From Ligustrum vulgare (lineage: Eukaryota > Streptophyta > Magnoliopsida > Lamiales > Oleaceae), in NCBI GenBank assembly GCA_963555705.1, contig OY743174.1, positions 60,844,234-60,908,233 of the forward strand: DNA of 64,000 bases, written 5' to 3'. Under the pieces are notes generated by a model. The model was given only the letters and a program-made list of their open reading frames with translations. It searched no databases and had not been told where the DNA came from. Each line of letters opens with the position of its first letter. Position 1 is the stretch's first letter. This document shows, one piece after another, positions 32,727 to 44,658 of the stretch. A program made the translations under genes and the position numbers.

Positions 32727-33622
32727 GGGCTAATTGCACAAATAGCCATTTGAAGAAAAAATTGGAAAAATACACTCATCATCTTCTTCCCTCTTCCTGC
32801 TGCTACGATGCTACTTTCCCCGACCGCACAACCACCAAGCCACCACCCAACCACCACCACCACCAACACCGTCTTCATCATCATTGGAAATAGCCGAAGA
32901 ACATGATGCCACCACTGCTGCAGTCTTATTGGAGGCGAAAAACATGGCTGACCGTGTTGTTTTGTGTGCGATGGTTGTGTGATGGTGGTGTTGGTGATTT
33001 TAAGGTGGTGCAGTGGATGTGAGACACTTTTTCCGGTGAGTGGTGGTCGTGCAACCAAGGAGATCGAAGACAACTGTTATGTTGTGTGTGCGGTGGTTGT
33101 GCGGTGTTGGTGGTGATTTGAAGGTGGTTCGATAAATGTGAGGCAGTGTTGCTGGTGCGCGGTGGTGATGATTTGAAGCCATAAACCTTGGCTGCTGCCA
33201 TCAGTTGTTGTGGCTGATTCGTAGCTAATTGGAGGCGACTCATTGGTTGTATGGAAGCGGCATGGTGGTCCGACGTTGATGGAAGTGGCATGGTGGTCCG
33301 ACAATGATGGAGAAGACCCATTGGTTGTATGGAAGTACCATAAATATTATGTTAAGTATCATGGTGTGATAATAAAATTTCACCTTAAGTATCATAGAAC
33401 AATGTAAAAGTTTCATGTTATGATACCAAAAATTTGAAAGTATCATAAGTATCATGTTGTGATACTTTAAAACTAGCATAAGATACTTTTAAAGTATCAT
33501 AATATGATACTTATATAAAAACGATATTTTTCCAAAAAAAAAGTAGTATTTTTCAGTGATTATTTAAAATGAAGTAAGTTTTAATTATGATACCAAAATT
33601 TGGATATTTGTACAAACGCTCC
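32727..33622. mobile_element. Mutator-like non-autonomous element (candidate)
   Basis: Left end GGGCTAATTGCACAAATAGC and right end GGATATTTGTACAAACGCTCC are imperfect inverted repeats (about 14 of 21 positions). The flanks ATATTTTTA and AAAATTTTA agree at 7 of 9 positions, as for a decayed 9-bp duplication. GGGCTAATTGCACAAATA-type ends are common in plant MULEs. The interior contains a purine/pyrimidine-biased CCACCA region and an array of AAGTATCAT motifs (33340-33510). Copy B keeps the left end (43706) but lost the right. Confidence 0.45.
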
Positions 33623-33989
33623 AAAATTTTAATGAAAACCAAACATGGGCTTAGTCACATATCAACATAACCATGGGCTTAGTCACATATCAACAGAACC
33701 ATAAAACGGAGATAAGTCCTTATTCGCAAAACATCTTATTGGGCTTCAATTAGAATAACGTATTCTAAGAGGAGAAAGAGGCAAGGCCATGCGAAGGATA
33801 ATCAATTCACAATATGGCAACTAATATTGTAACCACTTCCCAGAAACCATTTCTCAGCCTTTTGTTAGTTTTTCAATTTGTTACTTGTTTCTAATATTTG
33901 AATTGCAAAAATTTAAATATTAATTTAAAAGTTTATATTTAATTTTTTAAATATGAATAATTATTATTTTTACTATTTCAATTTTCTTT

Positions 33990-34340
33990 TTAAAAAAATA
34001 AATAAATTAAAGAGCCTACAGCGACAACATCTGTCATCACTGTAAAATTAAAAAAAAATATATGTATATATAAATAATCTACAGTGACAACTATTGTCGT
34101 TGCTGTATATAATTTGTGATGATGGTTATAGCGACAAATCATGTCATTACTATAGACCCTAATATACAATGATGTCTCTTGTCGTCGCAAATGGTGTCGC
34201 TAATAAATGTCGTCGCAATATCTTATCAGGCATGAACCTAATTAGACGACTTGTCGTCGCAAAAAAATTACTTCAACAACAAAGCTACCTACAGCGGCGA
34301 CTTTTGTCATTGCTGATACTTCTGTTTGCTGTATTGAGTA
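33990..34340. mobile_element. CACTA-like right-end remnant (copy A)
   Basis: A series of 'gcgacaac...tgtcgtcgc' motifs (for example GACGACTTGTCGTCGC near 34245) ends at 'gtttgctgtattgag'. Block B has 'gtttggtgtagtgag' (44646-44660), which reads as the inverted CACTACACCAAA terminus. Subterminal repeats of the same family occur at 50590-50842. Confidence 0.5.
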
Positions 34341-34797
34341 TTAAATGGTACAATAGGGGGGTTGGGAATTGAGCGGTTAGGCTGAATATGGATGCAACTA
34401 TGATAGAGTTGAGCTTCTCTAAAGCTCAATAAATGCACTTTGAATTCTAATGCCATCAATATGCAATTTTAATTCAATTCAAGTAATTTATATTTAGACC
34501 TTTACCCAGTGTCTTTTTGTCCTTCTGGCTAACATTTTGGGCAAATGTTTCCGAGTAAATCTTTGCCTTGGATCTCGTTCTCTCAGCCATACTTGAATAT
34601 AATTCCGCATGCTTGTGTGGTGGAAAATTACTCTGGGAAAAAAGAAAAAAAAATGTTACATCAGAAGTTTGAAGCAATTAGATTTCGATTTTTCTTGGCA
34701 TAGTCAACAACTACATCCTTTTTTAATTCCTCAATATAAATGGTCCAACAAAATTTCTTTCAGGTCTGTGCATATGCAAGCAAAGAATAATTATTAT

Positions 34798-35500
34798 AGA
34801 ACAATACCCGAAAGAGTCAAAGGGTGCCATGATATTTTGAAATTTCAGGAACGAGATGCAACGGATAACAATTTCTACTCTCCGTGTGCATTTAGGGATG
34901 ACAAAACGGCTCGTCGGCTCGAGCCGCTCGGGCTCGGCTCGGAAAAAGCTCGGGCTAAGCTCGGCTCACGGCTTGAGATTTCTAGCCAAAGCTCGAGCTG
35001 AGCTTTTTTTTTAAGAGACGGGCTTTGGCTCGGCTCCAGCCAAAAAAAAACCCGCTAAAAAAAGCTCGATGGAAGCTTGATCAATGAATTTCGACCACGA
35101 GCTCGGCTCAACTTGCTATATATATACATTTTCAAAAAAAAATTATGAATTTATGCTATAAAAATAAAATTAAATTAAAAGCTCGGGACTTGACTCGGCT
35201 CGGCTTGGAAAAAGCTCGAGCTAAAGCTCGGGTCGAGCCTTATTTTTGGGGACGAGCTCAGCTCGAGCCAAAAAAAGCTCGACCCCTAAAAGCTCGAGCC
35301 ATGCTCGAGCCTTGATCTTCTGCTCGCAAGCCAGCTCGGCTCGTTGACATCCCTATGTGCATCACATGCTTTTGGCAGATGAAATATTAAAGCTTGCAAA
35401 TGACAGGAATAAGAGTGCATATACCAATCTAAATGGGCCTAACTACCTTCCTGGATTCTTGAAAGTTCACTTGTTACCAATTTTTAACTGGGAAAATTGA
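34798..35500 (+). pseudogene. unrecognised coding fragment split by a MITE
   Basis: The left part reads RTIPERVKGCHDILKFQERD and NNFYSPCA. After the MITE the reading resumes in another frame (35369-35500) as LLADEILKLANDRNKSAYTN, then GPNYLPGFLKVHLLPIF and a stop. Block B has the left part with the uninterrupted continuation CASHA before a different breakpoint at about 45209. The family is not recognised. Confidence 0.45.
34893..35355. mobile_element. hAT-like MITE, 463 bp
   Basis: Terminal inverted repeats TAGGGATGACAA and TTGACATCCCTA. Flanks TGTGCATT (34885-34892) and TGTGCATC (35356-35363) form an 8-bp duplication with one mismatch. Block B shows the unoccupied site GTGTGCATCACATGC (45196-45210). 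The interior is filled with GCTCGAGC/GGCTCG motifs on both strands, like the subterminal repeats of hAT elements. Confidence 0.88.
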
Positions 35501-36599
35501 ATAATATATTCAAAATGATGTAATGAGATATCTCAATTCATACTTGGAACATCGCGAACTATAAACAAATTTTCCATATAATTATGAAAAAATAATTTTA
35601 AAAAAAAATACTCAACTCTTTCTACCAAATAGAAGGTACAGAAGTCAAAATCCTGTTAAGGAATTTATCGATCTAATAGCCATCAGATGCCAATAACTTG
35701 TAATTCTTTTTACTAACAAACCAATTGGCAACAAAGCCTATATGTGACTGGCCGGCAAGCAGATCTGGCCACTAGCCAAATCCACTAAATGGCTCTTTTC
35801 TTTCTTTTTCCTTCCTCCTTAGGTTGTGTTGATACATAAAAATACGAAATTCAAAGGTTCAATGAAATGACCCAATGAACAAGGCCCATTTGAAGAGTTT
35901 AGGGAACATGTCCAAATGAACCTACCTGCAAGCCCACAAGCAGAGCGATAGAGCGAGGAGACTAACATCGCCCGAGCCTGGAAAAAGCCCAAAGTCTGGA
36001 CGAACATGGTGATTCATTATTATAAAATGGTAGTTATTAAGTAGTTAATGGGCAACCTTATCACATTCTCACGATCCGGGAAATTCGGTTGAGTATTGGA
36101 AGTAATGGCAATAGTTATACACGGCAGTTTCTTGACAAGTCATCCATTATCGAGAAATTGGGTGGTTACAGAGCGATAGAGTGGTTCACAAGAAGTTTCG
36201 GAAGAGGAAAACTGTTCAAGGAGTATAAAAGAGAAAAGAAAATACGGAAGAAGAGATCAATCAATTAACTCTCAAACAGAGAATATGTAATTTTCACAGT
36301 TCACTGGCTTGGGAGAAGTTTCCACTCTAGAACATGTAGGGCAATTTACATTGCAATGCAGTGAAGTAAATGATTATCATAAGATGAGACTATTCCATAG
36401 TTCATTAATAGAAGTGGCTTTCTCATAGTTGATTAACTTGTCAGCAAATTCTGTGCAGACATGGCAATAGTTGGAGCATTTATTCCATGCTCAATTTTAT
36501 AAAACTAAGTCTGAACTGACCCTGGTCGATTTGGAAAATTTGCATCAAATGTCCAACGAATGGGCATAAGGTTTTCTTCAAAGGTTCAAAATGACAGGA

Positions 36600-37700
36600 G
36601 CAAATGATTTGTTCCTTTGCTTGAGAAGAAATTTGTCAAGATCGCTCAAATTTGTTTGAGTTTTAACATGAAAAAGAAGTTCCAAGATAGAGAATTTCCT
36701 GACTTATTCCAGTTGAGCGCTAATGTGATTAGATATAAACGTCTAATAAGAGAAGAAGAACAACAACAACAACAACAAATGAAAAATTCTAGCAAAGGAC
36801 TTACTATAGAGGCCCGAATTTTGATGCCCACATGGTTGATGATGAATATTATGATCAAACCGAAGTATGTCTAGTTGAACTAGTTAAGGGGGATGTGTAT
36901 ACTTTCCCTTTAGCAGCTGAATCGAATGTAATGGTTAAAAATGAGCCTATAGGGGATAAAAACAAAAGGGCTAGGGTGTTTTCATTTTATGTGACTAAGG
37001 CTAACCTTATATTTGACAAATTATATAAGGATCAACAAATAAAGTTGAGCGATAACTTTAAATTGCCAAACCTTTAGCAAATTAAGAGTAAAAAGTTTTG
37101 TAAATGACATAATGCATGGTCTCATATGATCAACAATTGCTTGGTTTTTTGACATGTGTTGCAGGAAGCTATCGAACCTGGGAGAATCACTTTTGGAGCC
37201 AAAAAGAAGATGGCAGTGGATAAAAATCCTTTCCCACAATCACTTGGGGTGAAAATGATGACAACTGGCTTCGAAAATAGGTTTCTAGAATTCAAGTTAA
37301 TCATAGATGATGGAAAGGAAGATACCGAGCGACATCCTAGTGTTTTTGCACGACTCAAAGGAAAGGAACCTAGAAAAGATGAAGGTACTTTGTATGCTAG
37401 ATGCAAGGGGGAAGTGAGCGAGCCCATGGAAAAAATAGGGATATGGGGACATTAAAGTTATCATAATGTTGTTTCCAGTTTCCTTCCCGACAGGGGACGA
37501 GTGCCAATCTACAGAAAACCCTCTTTTGAAAGGCAGTTCTGGCCGATGAACAGTAGGAGGACGTTCAGACCACAACCTCATCAGCCAAATGTTTGGCATT
37601 CGTTCCAATATACTACATGAAGAGTTGTGCCTTTCAATGAGATGACAAGGACACAACAAAGACGCTTCCAGAAAAATTATGGGAGGATGATGAGGCAATA
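36600..37700 (+). pseudogene. gag-like region of the degenerate gypsy element
   Basis: Successive pieces encode IFDKLYKDQQIKLSDNFKLP, then (after a stop) KFCK and HNAWSHMINNC-like codons, then LQEAIEPGRITFGAKKKMAV, DKNPFPQSLGVKMM, and further on RGRVPIYRKPSFERQFWP and EMTRTQQRRFQKNYG. This order, with a CKWHN...SH...C-type knuckle region, is typical of gag in a common plant gypsy group. Several stops and frame changes interrupt it. The acidic N-terminal segment at 36832-36950 (DDEYYDQTEVCLVEL) is also part of it. Confidence 0.65.
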
Positions 37701-37939
37701 GCAATGATCATCACATATTGGAGCACCAAAGTTACTCAAGGTGGCTAACAAGACTCTACTCCTCTATGATTGTTTGGAATTTAGTACAGGGAAATCAATG
37801 GAGAAAGCACCGGAAAGTTCTTCTGAGAAGTGAAAATTCGAACGCAGTAAACGGGATAAGGATGAGGAGGATCCAGGGAGACCCCTTGCCATTCAAGTCG
37901 GTACTCTACCTCTAGTCATGATAACTACTTGTTAATAGT

Positions 37940-38262
37940 AAGGAGATGCGATAGATTGGAGAGAAGAAATAAAAAGATTATTGAAAGAGCCTAATAAGGA
38001 GAGAGGTAGGAAAATGAAGTTACGTGCATTAAATTATTTGTTAATAGGCGAGGATTTGTACAAGAAACGTACGGATGGAACGCTATTGAAATGTATAAGT
38101 TTGGGCAAAGCCAAGATATCATGGCTGAAGTATGAAGGAATATGTGGAGCCCATCAGGCAGGCCAAAGAAAGAGATGGCTAATCTTTAGAGGTGGGTATT
38201 TTTGGCCCAAAATGGGAGAATTGTTTGCCCAATATGCCAAGAGTTGTCTAGAACATCACTGA
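37940..38262 (+). pseudogene. integrase zinc-binding region fragment
   Basis: Reads LRALNYLLIGEDLYKKRTDG, TLLKCISLGKAKI, then EGICGAHQAGQRKRWLIFRG, GYFWPKM and YAKSC. It corresponds to the RNase H-integrase junction and the HHCC zinc module of Ty3/gypsy integrases, with the second Cys of the final pair changed (SCLEHH). A stop follows; no DDE core is present downstream. Confidence 0.8.
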
Positions 38263-38739
38263 AGCAAATAAAGGGAGTTGGGAAATTCTATTCACACAAA
38301 AGAATGAAATACGTTCAAAGTGAAAGGTCATTTATACGCAGTAGTGGAAATTAAATATCCAAATCTTAGGAAAGAAAAATTCATCGGAACACCAAGAGTT
38401 TTTCTACGTAATTTTGTGCATGAATATGGCGAATAGTCGATATTAATTTTTTCCATATTGGGGGTAATTGTTGACACATAAAAATACCCAATTCAAAGGT
38501 CCAGTGGATGGCCCAAGGAACGAGGTCCACTTGAAGAGTTTAGAGAATAGGTCCCAATGAACCCACACGCAGGCCACAAGCAGAGCGATGGAGTGAGGAG
38601 ACTAGCATCACTCAAGATTGGAAAACGTCCAAAGTATGGGCGAACGTGGTGATTCATTATTATAAAATGACAGTTATTAAGCAGTTAATGGGCAACCTTA
38701 TCACATTCCCACGATCCGGAAAATTCGGTTGAGTATTGG

Positions 38740-39669
38740 GTAATGTACCTACATCAACTGACAAAGTAAAAATTAAAATTTCACTATTATCAAAAATGAC
38801 GGGTACAATGTTCTTCACTAAATAGTACAACTACAGGTTCATCAGATCATCAGTGGTTCTTGGCACTCCACTAATAAATCGTCGAATAAAAAAGACGGAA
38901 TCCCTTAAATACAACATTAGCAATTTAACCAAGCACAACTATCACAAGAATAAAATTCTTAAAAACCATACCAAAATATGCAAATGTTTAGATAGAGGTT
39001 CCTCAACCTCAAATATGAATCATTGGATCCTGATCTTAAGTAATGTTTAATTGATTGAAGAACAATGAGTTGTAAATTTTCTATTCATGATGGGTTGGAC
39101 ATCGAGCTGAGATATCAGTATTTCTTCGAGAGATTGAGAGAGCTGCTGTACTTGCATAACTTTTGCACTGTTTCTCTTTGCTTTGTTTGTTACATAGGCC
39201 GAAATTTTTCACTCGCACGTATCGTGCACGTCTGTTCTCTATACATGCTTGCTTTCACAAATTTTTCTTCTTTCTTTTCTACTAGCATCATCACTATGAT
39301 TTTTTATTTTATTTATAATTATTATTATTTTTAAGAAGTTCACAAGTTTTCCCATGGAGTGAAACTAAATGCTATGCTGATCATTGGTAGGAGTGTGTCC
39401 TTTGTCAAGAATAACCAATCTTGATTTTTCAAAAATATCTTCCTCAGAGTGCCAGACTTTGAATCAATATTGATTTATCTTTCTCTTCTACCTTCCTTTC
39501 CCCTTTACAAGTTCTTCTCCATCCAGCTTTTCATGAAGTGTATAGCTGATTCCAAGAGCACTTGGACCTTTACCTATGAATATACTACCCAACGAACTGC
39601 ATCCTTGTCGTGGCATTTTCTCATAGAGATGCTTGAGAGCCAACTTGTTTTCCTTCCTTGAGAACTTGA
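38740..39669. other. non-coding stretch before block B
   Basis: No gene seen. A short segment (about 39345-39450, with GTGTCCTTTGTCAAGAATAA) resembles 21250-21320, the sequence into which the CACTA element inserted, and may be its displaced counterpart. The frames at 39065-39334 and 39449-39661 are unremarkable. Confidence 0.5.
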
Positions 39670-40989
39670 GACTGCCTTGGTTGGTTACGGCTTAGGAACT
39701 TAACTTCCCATTCGTGATCTCTTCTTTCCAAGCGGCATACTGGCTGGAGTAACCACAGGTTGGCAGTTTGGAAATAAGTTCAAATAAGTTTCCATGAAAA
39801 CAATAGCCTAACTGGTTTTTCCAGTCCCTGAATCATGAGGATTGATGCATCCCCCAAATCAGGGCCTGTTTGTTCCCGAGCATTTTTTTTTTTTTTTTTT
39901 TCAGTTTTTGCCTCAAATTCATTTTCAACAACACATTTTTATAGAATCCATCACTTTTCACACTTACCAACTGCACATTCCCCCAAGACCTTTTTTCTTC
40001 CATTATGTAGCAAACAGGTTCTTGACTTGGATTGGAAGTCCTCAGTTCAGTGAGATCAATGCTTCCAGCTAAGTTCTTCCACAAAAACTCAAAGCCTTCT
40101 TGCTGATGTTTTTACAGGCCTTCTTCACACCATATTTAATGTTCCAAACATTTCATTGAGCTTTACTGTTAAATTATCTACTTATGATTCTTAATAAAGT
40201 CCAGCAAACATAGTATGCCTAAACATTCTGTGAAAGTATGTTAAACAAGATGTTACATATTATTTCTAGAGGCTGTAAGTCTTGTATGTCATGATCTTAA
40301 GCCAAGTATGTGAACTTTGGGGTGCGAGGTTGTTGGTCATGATAGCAGCGTATCACAACAAGGTTCTTTTGCATACGTGCTAATTAAGGGCAAATTCAAG
40401 AAATAATGTGTGTACGCCAGCCTACACATACGCTGCACACACACGTGTTTAAAAAGAGGGGAAGAGAGAATGGGGGACACAGCTAGGGAGAAATGAATAA
40501 CATGAACTTTACCACTTGTTTCAAAACTATACATAAACTCATCTTTATTCCCAAAAAAAAAAGAGCACCCAGACTTGCAAAATTGTTTTCCACCATTAAA
40601 ATCCGTCAGTCAAAAGTTACCGGAGTCATGGCAACAATGCACCTATGTGGCACTTAATTTATTTAAAATCTTAAGATAAACACAAAAATAGTACATGTAC
40701 TTTTTGCCTTGTTTCAGAATCATACATGAACTGGTTTTGTTCCAAGCGAGAATCACAATGTTGGTTTGTTTGCTAACATGTATAAAAGGAAGCTAATATT
40801 CCCTGGACTCTTTTGTAGACAAGCTACATGATAAATCTTGTTTTCACACCTTTATTAGGATGAATTCCCGAGGCTTCCAAAGAATCCTGGTAAATTTCAA
40901 ACTGTTCCGTTCCTGTTGAATGGGAGCGTATGAAAAGGTACGGTGCATAGAGATCAATACTACCTTGTGTTCAAATTCAAAAGTGCTCG

Positions 40990-41345
40990 GTGAGCCTTCT
41001 GTCCTGTCAATTAGACTCTACTAAAATGTTGGGGGTCCCAACCAGGAAGAAGTGTGCTATAGCAGATACTAGTTTCTCTATAGAAGGATTGTCAAATGGG
41101 TCTGCAATGGAAGTAGAGCCAAGTCCTTCATTTATTTCATTGTTTTCTCTAACCTGTAAGTAAGTGGTCATCTCTGCAAACTGACTCTCTTTTCCAACTA
41201 TATATATCAGCAATTTTTGTCTCACTAGGCACATTGTGTTGCAGAGTTTCAACAGGCATTCTTGGATCAGAAGTCCTCAGTTCAGTGGATCAATACTTCC
41301 AGACGATTCATCCACAAGTTTAAAGCATTCTTCCTGATATTTTCT
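40990..41345 (-). pseudogene. unrecognised gene fragment (copy B)
   Basis: Two related open stretches. The first contains SRKYQEECFKLVDESSGSID (about 41275-41360). The second contains GKESQFAEMTTYLQ, NEINEGLGSTSIADPFDNPS and IEKLVSAIAHFFLVGTPN (41010-41185). They correspond to fragments in block A. Intron borders are possible but not clear. The family is not recognised; amino-acid similarity between copies is the only sign of former coding capacity. Confidence 0.4.
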
Positions 41346-41984
41346 TGACCTGACAAGCTGCACAAAGGCCGCTCGCGGCAGAATGGAAGCAATTTCATTT
41401 TTAACAAAGCCACGATTAACCTGCTGGTGATCAAACGATGTAGAACAAAATGTAACATATTATTCAATAAAATAAATTCCTCTCTTATATCCAACGATAG
41501 GAAGACTCCGAAATATCAGATGAATCAGAATTCTCCATTGAGAAATCCTCTTTATCCACATTATCAAATCAACTATTACTAGAAGGCAATTCCCTTGTGA
41601 ATCCAATAATAGTTTTTCCATCTTTTGATTGCTTTTTGAGAATTTGCCACTTCTATTGAGTTTGACTAGAAATAGCTCACATGAAAACTTCAATCAGTTT
41701 CTCCCTCATTATTTTTTATAGGTTAAATGTCATTTTATTTATTTATTATTTTTTGGGGGGAAATATCCTAGTTTTAAAATCCAAGCTTAATGATTTTACT
41801 GATAAAAAATTAAAAATGCAAAAGGAGGAGGATGCATGTGCCTTACCTCCCAAAATGATACAAGATGCAAATTATGCAATCTAAATGAGACTAGATGATA
41901 ATAAGCTGTCAATCAAAAAAACAAGAAAATAACAAGTTACGTGCTACAAACAAAAACTAGCAAGATAGGAATTTAAGTACTTAG

Positions 41985-42307
41985 AACCGAAATGAAGGCA
42001 TGCCAATTCTGTCTAGCCTGATCAGTCCTCTCACATAACCTTTGAGCTCATCCTCAGTCATCTTCTTAAATTGTTTCTCCACAGTGCCTTTGTCACCTAG
42101 ACAATCCGCCACTTTGTTACCCTCTCTCCATATATGTGATATAACCACCTCGATTTTACCAAGTTTTAGATGGATAGATTTCTATGTATATTGAATTTCT
42201 CGCTGTCCAGCTTGCTGTTGTACAGGTAATATGACATCTTTGGAATCAGTTTCGACCCAAACTTTTCGAACATTGGATAACCAGCATAGATGAAGACCAG
42301 TTACCTT
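41985..42307 (-). pseudogene. RNase H-like C-terminal fragment (copy B)
   Basis: Counterpart of 31107-31427, with WVETDSKDVIL, EVVISHIWREGNKVADCLGD and LIRLDRIGMPSFRF. An extra in-frame stop (TAG just before KSIHLKLG) interrupts it, so B is more damaged than A here. Confidence 0.65.
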
Positions 42308-43061
42308 TCAGTTGTGAGTTTGTAAGTATGATAGTATATTAAATCAAGGTTCTTTATGTAGACAAACGTTTTTACATGAAAATTATATGGGAAATTAAGA
42401 AACAATGTGTTAACACCAGCCTACACACGCGCACAAAAATTAAAACCCGTCAGTCAAAACAAAATGGAGAATGGTGTACAACACATCTACGTGAGAATTA
42501 TTTATTTAAAACCTTAAGATTAAACTCTCAAATTGTATTATGTATATGAACTTTATGCTTGTTTCAGAATCATATATGAACTGGATTTTGCTCCAAATCA
42601 CGCCTCATAATTTTGGTTTGACAAAAATCCATAACACGTATACAAGGAAGTTTCATATGTTCTTGACTCCTTTCTAGAGAACTTCCATTATCTAAATCTT
42701 GTCATTGGAAAGGGAGATGCATTGAGAAAATGTACTAGTTAAACATACCACAAAGAAGCAATATAACCAGAAAGCATCAGTTATCCACTCAAACTTGCCT
42801 AGAGCCAAACCTGCACATCCTAATATGATGGTCTTTTGAAAAACTTAGATTTGTCAAGTTTAAACTTTACCTATAATGCAAAGAATATTTGACAAATATT
42901 TATTAAATTCAAACGTGTAGAGTATTCTGTAAGTATTTTATGACGAAAAATTCCCTCGTCAGTATCTCAACATTCCATCGCCATCTTCTGTTGCCGAAGG
43001 CTCCTCTCTTACGACAACATCTTCTCCCAATTCATTGAGGTTGATATATAGTTAACTTCCT

Positions 43062-43445
43062 TTACTTGTGTATCTTGTGGACTGTTGTATTCACCAAGAA
43101 ATCATACTTCAAATAACCTGGAGTTTTTCCCTTCCTCAAGCCCTTCCTATTCCCACTAGTATTTTGGAAATAGTTGGTGCTTTTAACGACTGGTTGAGGT
43201 GTCGATTCAGGAGCTTCCAACAAAAAGAATTCCAAAAACTTAAAATTTATGAGATACAAAATACAATCTCAGATTAGTGGGAAAAAAATTGATCATTCTT
43301 TTACACTTACCTCCAGTACTAATATTACCAGAGGAAGATTCAATAACTGGAGACGACACAAGAGGTGGAACATGAGTTTGCGAAGGAATTGGCATAAGAT
43401 CTGACTGATGAGCTGGCTCACCAGTTTGTGAAAATGCTGCCAAGC
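43062..43445 (-). pseudogene. two-exon fragment, unrecognised (copy B)
   Basis: Exon piece 43311-43443 encodes AAFSQTGEPAHQSDLMPIPS, QTHVPPLVSSPVIE and SSSGNISTG and ends in the donor GGAG/GTAAGT. The downstream piece, ending at 43062, encodes LLEAPESTPQPVVKSTNYFQ, KTPGYLKYDFL and a stop. The Ser/Pro/Thr-rich composition suggests a disordered protein region. The product is unknown; a copia polyprotein linker is one possibility. Confidence 0.45.
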
Positions 43446-43705
43446 ATAAATCAAATCCTGCATTAACGTCTCACAAAAGTCTATACAAAAAATATTCACC
43501 ATACTCTCTAAACATAGAGTGTGTTTGATTCTAGTTAAAATGAGTTTTTTTTTAAATGAATAGTGATTTTTAGCAGAATGGATGGTTGAAATTTGGTTGA
43601 AAATTCAAATATTCTGGGCTTGACTTTTAATAGATGATTGAGATTGAGTACTGTAGAAAAATAAGAAAATTTTAAGGGATAATTGCATTCTATGCTATAT
43701 TTTTA

Positions 43706-44508
43706 GGGCTAATTGCACAAATTACCATTTGAGGAAAAAATTAGAAAAATACGCTCATCATCTTCTTCCCTCTTCCTGGTGCTACGGTGCTACCTTCCCC
43801 GACCGCACAACCACCAAGCCACCACCCAACCACCAGCACCAGAACCACCACCGTGTTCATCATCATTGGAAATGGCAGGAGAACATGATGCCGCCACTGC
43901 TGCAGTCTTATTGGAGGCGAAAAACATGGCTGACTGTGTTGTTGTGTGTGCGATGGTGGTGCTAGTGATTTGAAGGTGGTGCGGTGGACGTGAGACACTG
44001 TTGCTGGTGCATGGTGGTAATGCAACCAAGCGATCGAAGCCAACTATTATGTTTTGTGTGTGGTGGTGGTGGTGATTTGAAGTTGGTGCGATAGACACGA
44101 GGCAGTATTGCTGGCGTGGTGGTGGTGGTGATTTGAAGCCATAAACGTTGGCTGCCACCACCTGTTGTGGCTGATTCACAGCTAATTGGAGGAGATTCAT
44201 TGGTTGTATGGAAGTGGCATGGTGGTCCGATGATGATGGAGGGGACAAATTGGTTGTATGGAAGTATCATAAATATTATGTAAAGTATCATGGTGTGATA
44301 ATAAAATTTCACCTTAAGTATCATAGAATAATGAAAAAGTTTCATGTTATGAAACAAAAATTGAAAGTATCATAAGTATCATGTTGTGATACTTTAAAGT
44401 AACATAAGATACTTTTAAAGTATCATAATATGATACTTAAATAAAAACATTATTTTTCCAAAAAAAATGAACTATTTTTGAGTGATTATTTAAAATGAAG
44501 TAAGTTTC
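43706..44508. mobile_element. MULE-like element, left end and interior (copy B)
   Basis: Begins GGGCTAATTGCACAAATTAC and carries the same CCACCA-rich interior and AAGTATCAT array as 32727-33622. The right terminus is missing because of a deletion joining to the CACTA-like remnant at about 44508. Confidence 0.4.
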
Positions 44509-44658
44509 AAATGGCGTCGCTATTAAATGTCATCGCAATATCTTATCAGGCATGAACCTAATGAGACGACTTGTCGTCGCTAAAAATTTACTTTGACAAC
44601 AAAGCTACCTACAGCGGCGACTTTTGTCGTCGCTGATACCTCTGTTTGGTGTAGTGAG
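44509..44658. mobile_element. CACTA-like right-end remnant (copy B)
   Basis: GACGACTTGTCGTCGCTAAA and GGCGACTTTTGTCGTCGCTG precede the terminus TTTGGTGTAGTG, which reads inverted as CACTACACCAAA. Only this end is left. Confidence 0.55.

Larger units (their letters stand above)
30788..34884. repeat. block A, part 3 (duplicated at 41685-45199)
   Basis: Collinear with block B over about 4 kb: RNase H fragment, two-exon fragment, MULE-like segment, CACTA-like end and the final plus-strand fragment. Block A lacks about 230 bp present in B (42540-42780). It carries a tandem duplication (32370-32650) and about 600 bp (33580-34182) that B lacks. Confidence 0.85.
35827..38739 (+). mobile_element. degenerate Ty3/gypsy element with large pol deletion
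   Basis: Two similar stretches, 35827-36099 and 38469-38739 (both opening TGTTGA(T/C)ACATAAAAATAC), are LTR parts in direct orientation. The left one continues with a TATA-like AGTATAAAAGAG at 36219-36230; the right one is truncated. Between them are gag-like sequence, then an integrase N-terminus, then the purine tract TTGGGGGTAAT just before the right LTR. Protease, reverse transcriptase, RNase H and the integrase core are gone. Confidence 0.8.

Noticed and set aside
32711..33479. Several overlapping His/Thr-rich minus-strand frames (again at 43741-44357)
   Set aside because: They overlap in three phases over a CCACCA-rich repeat and differ between copies; no support for a protein.
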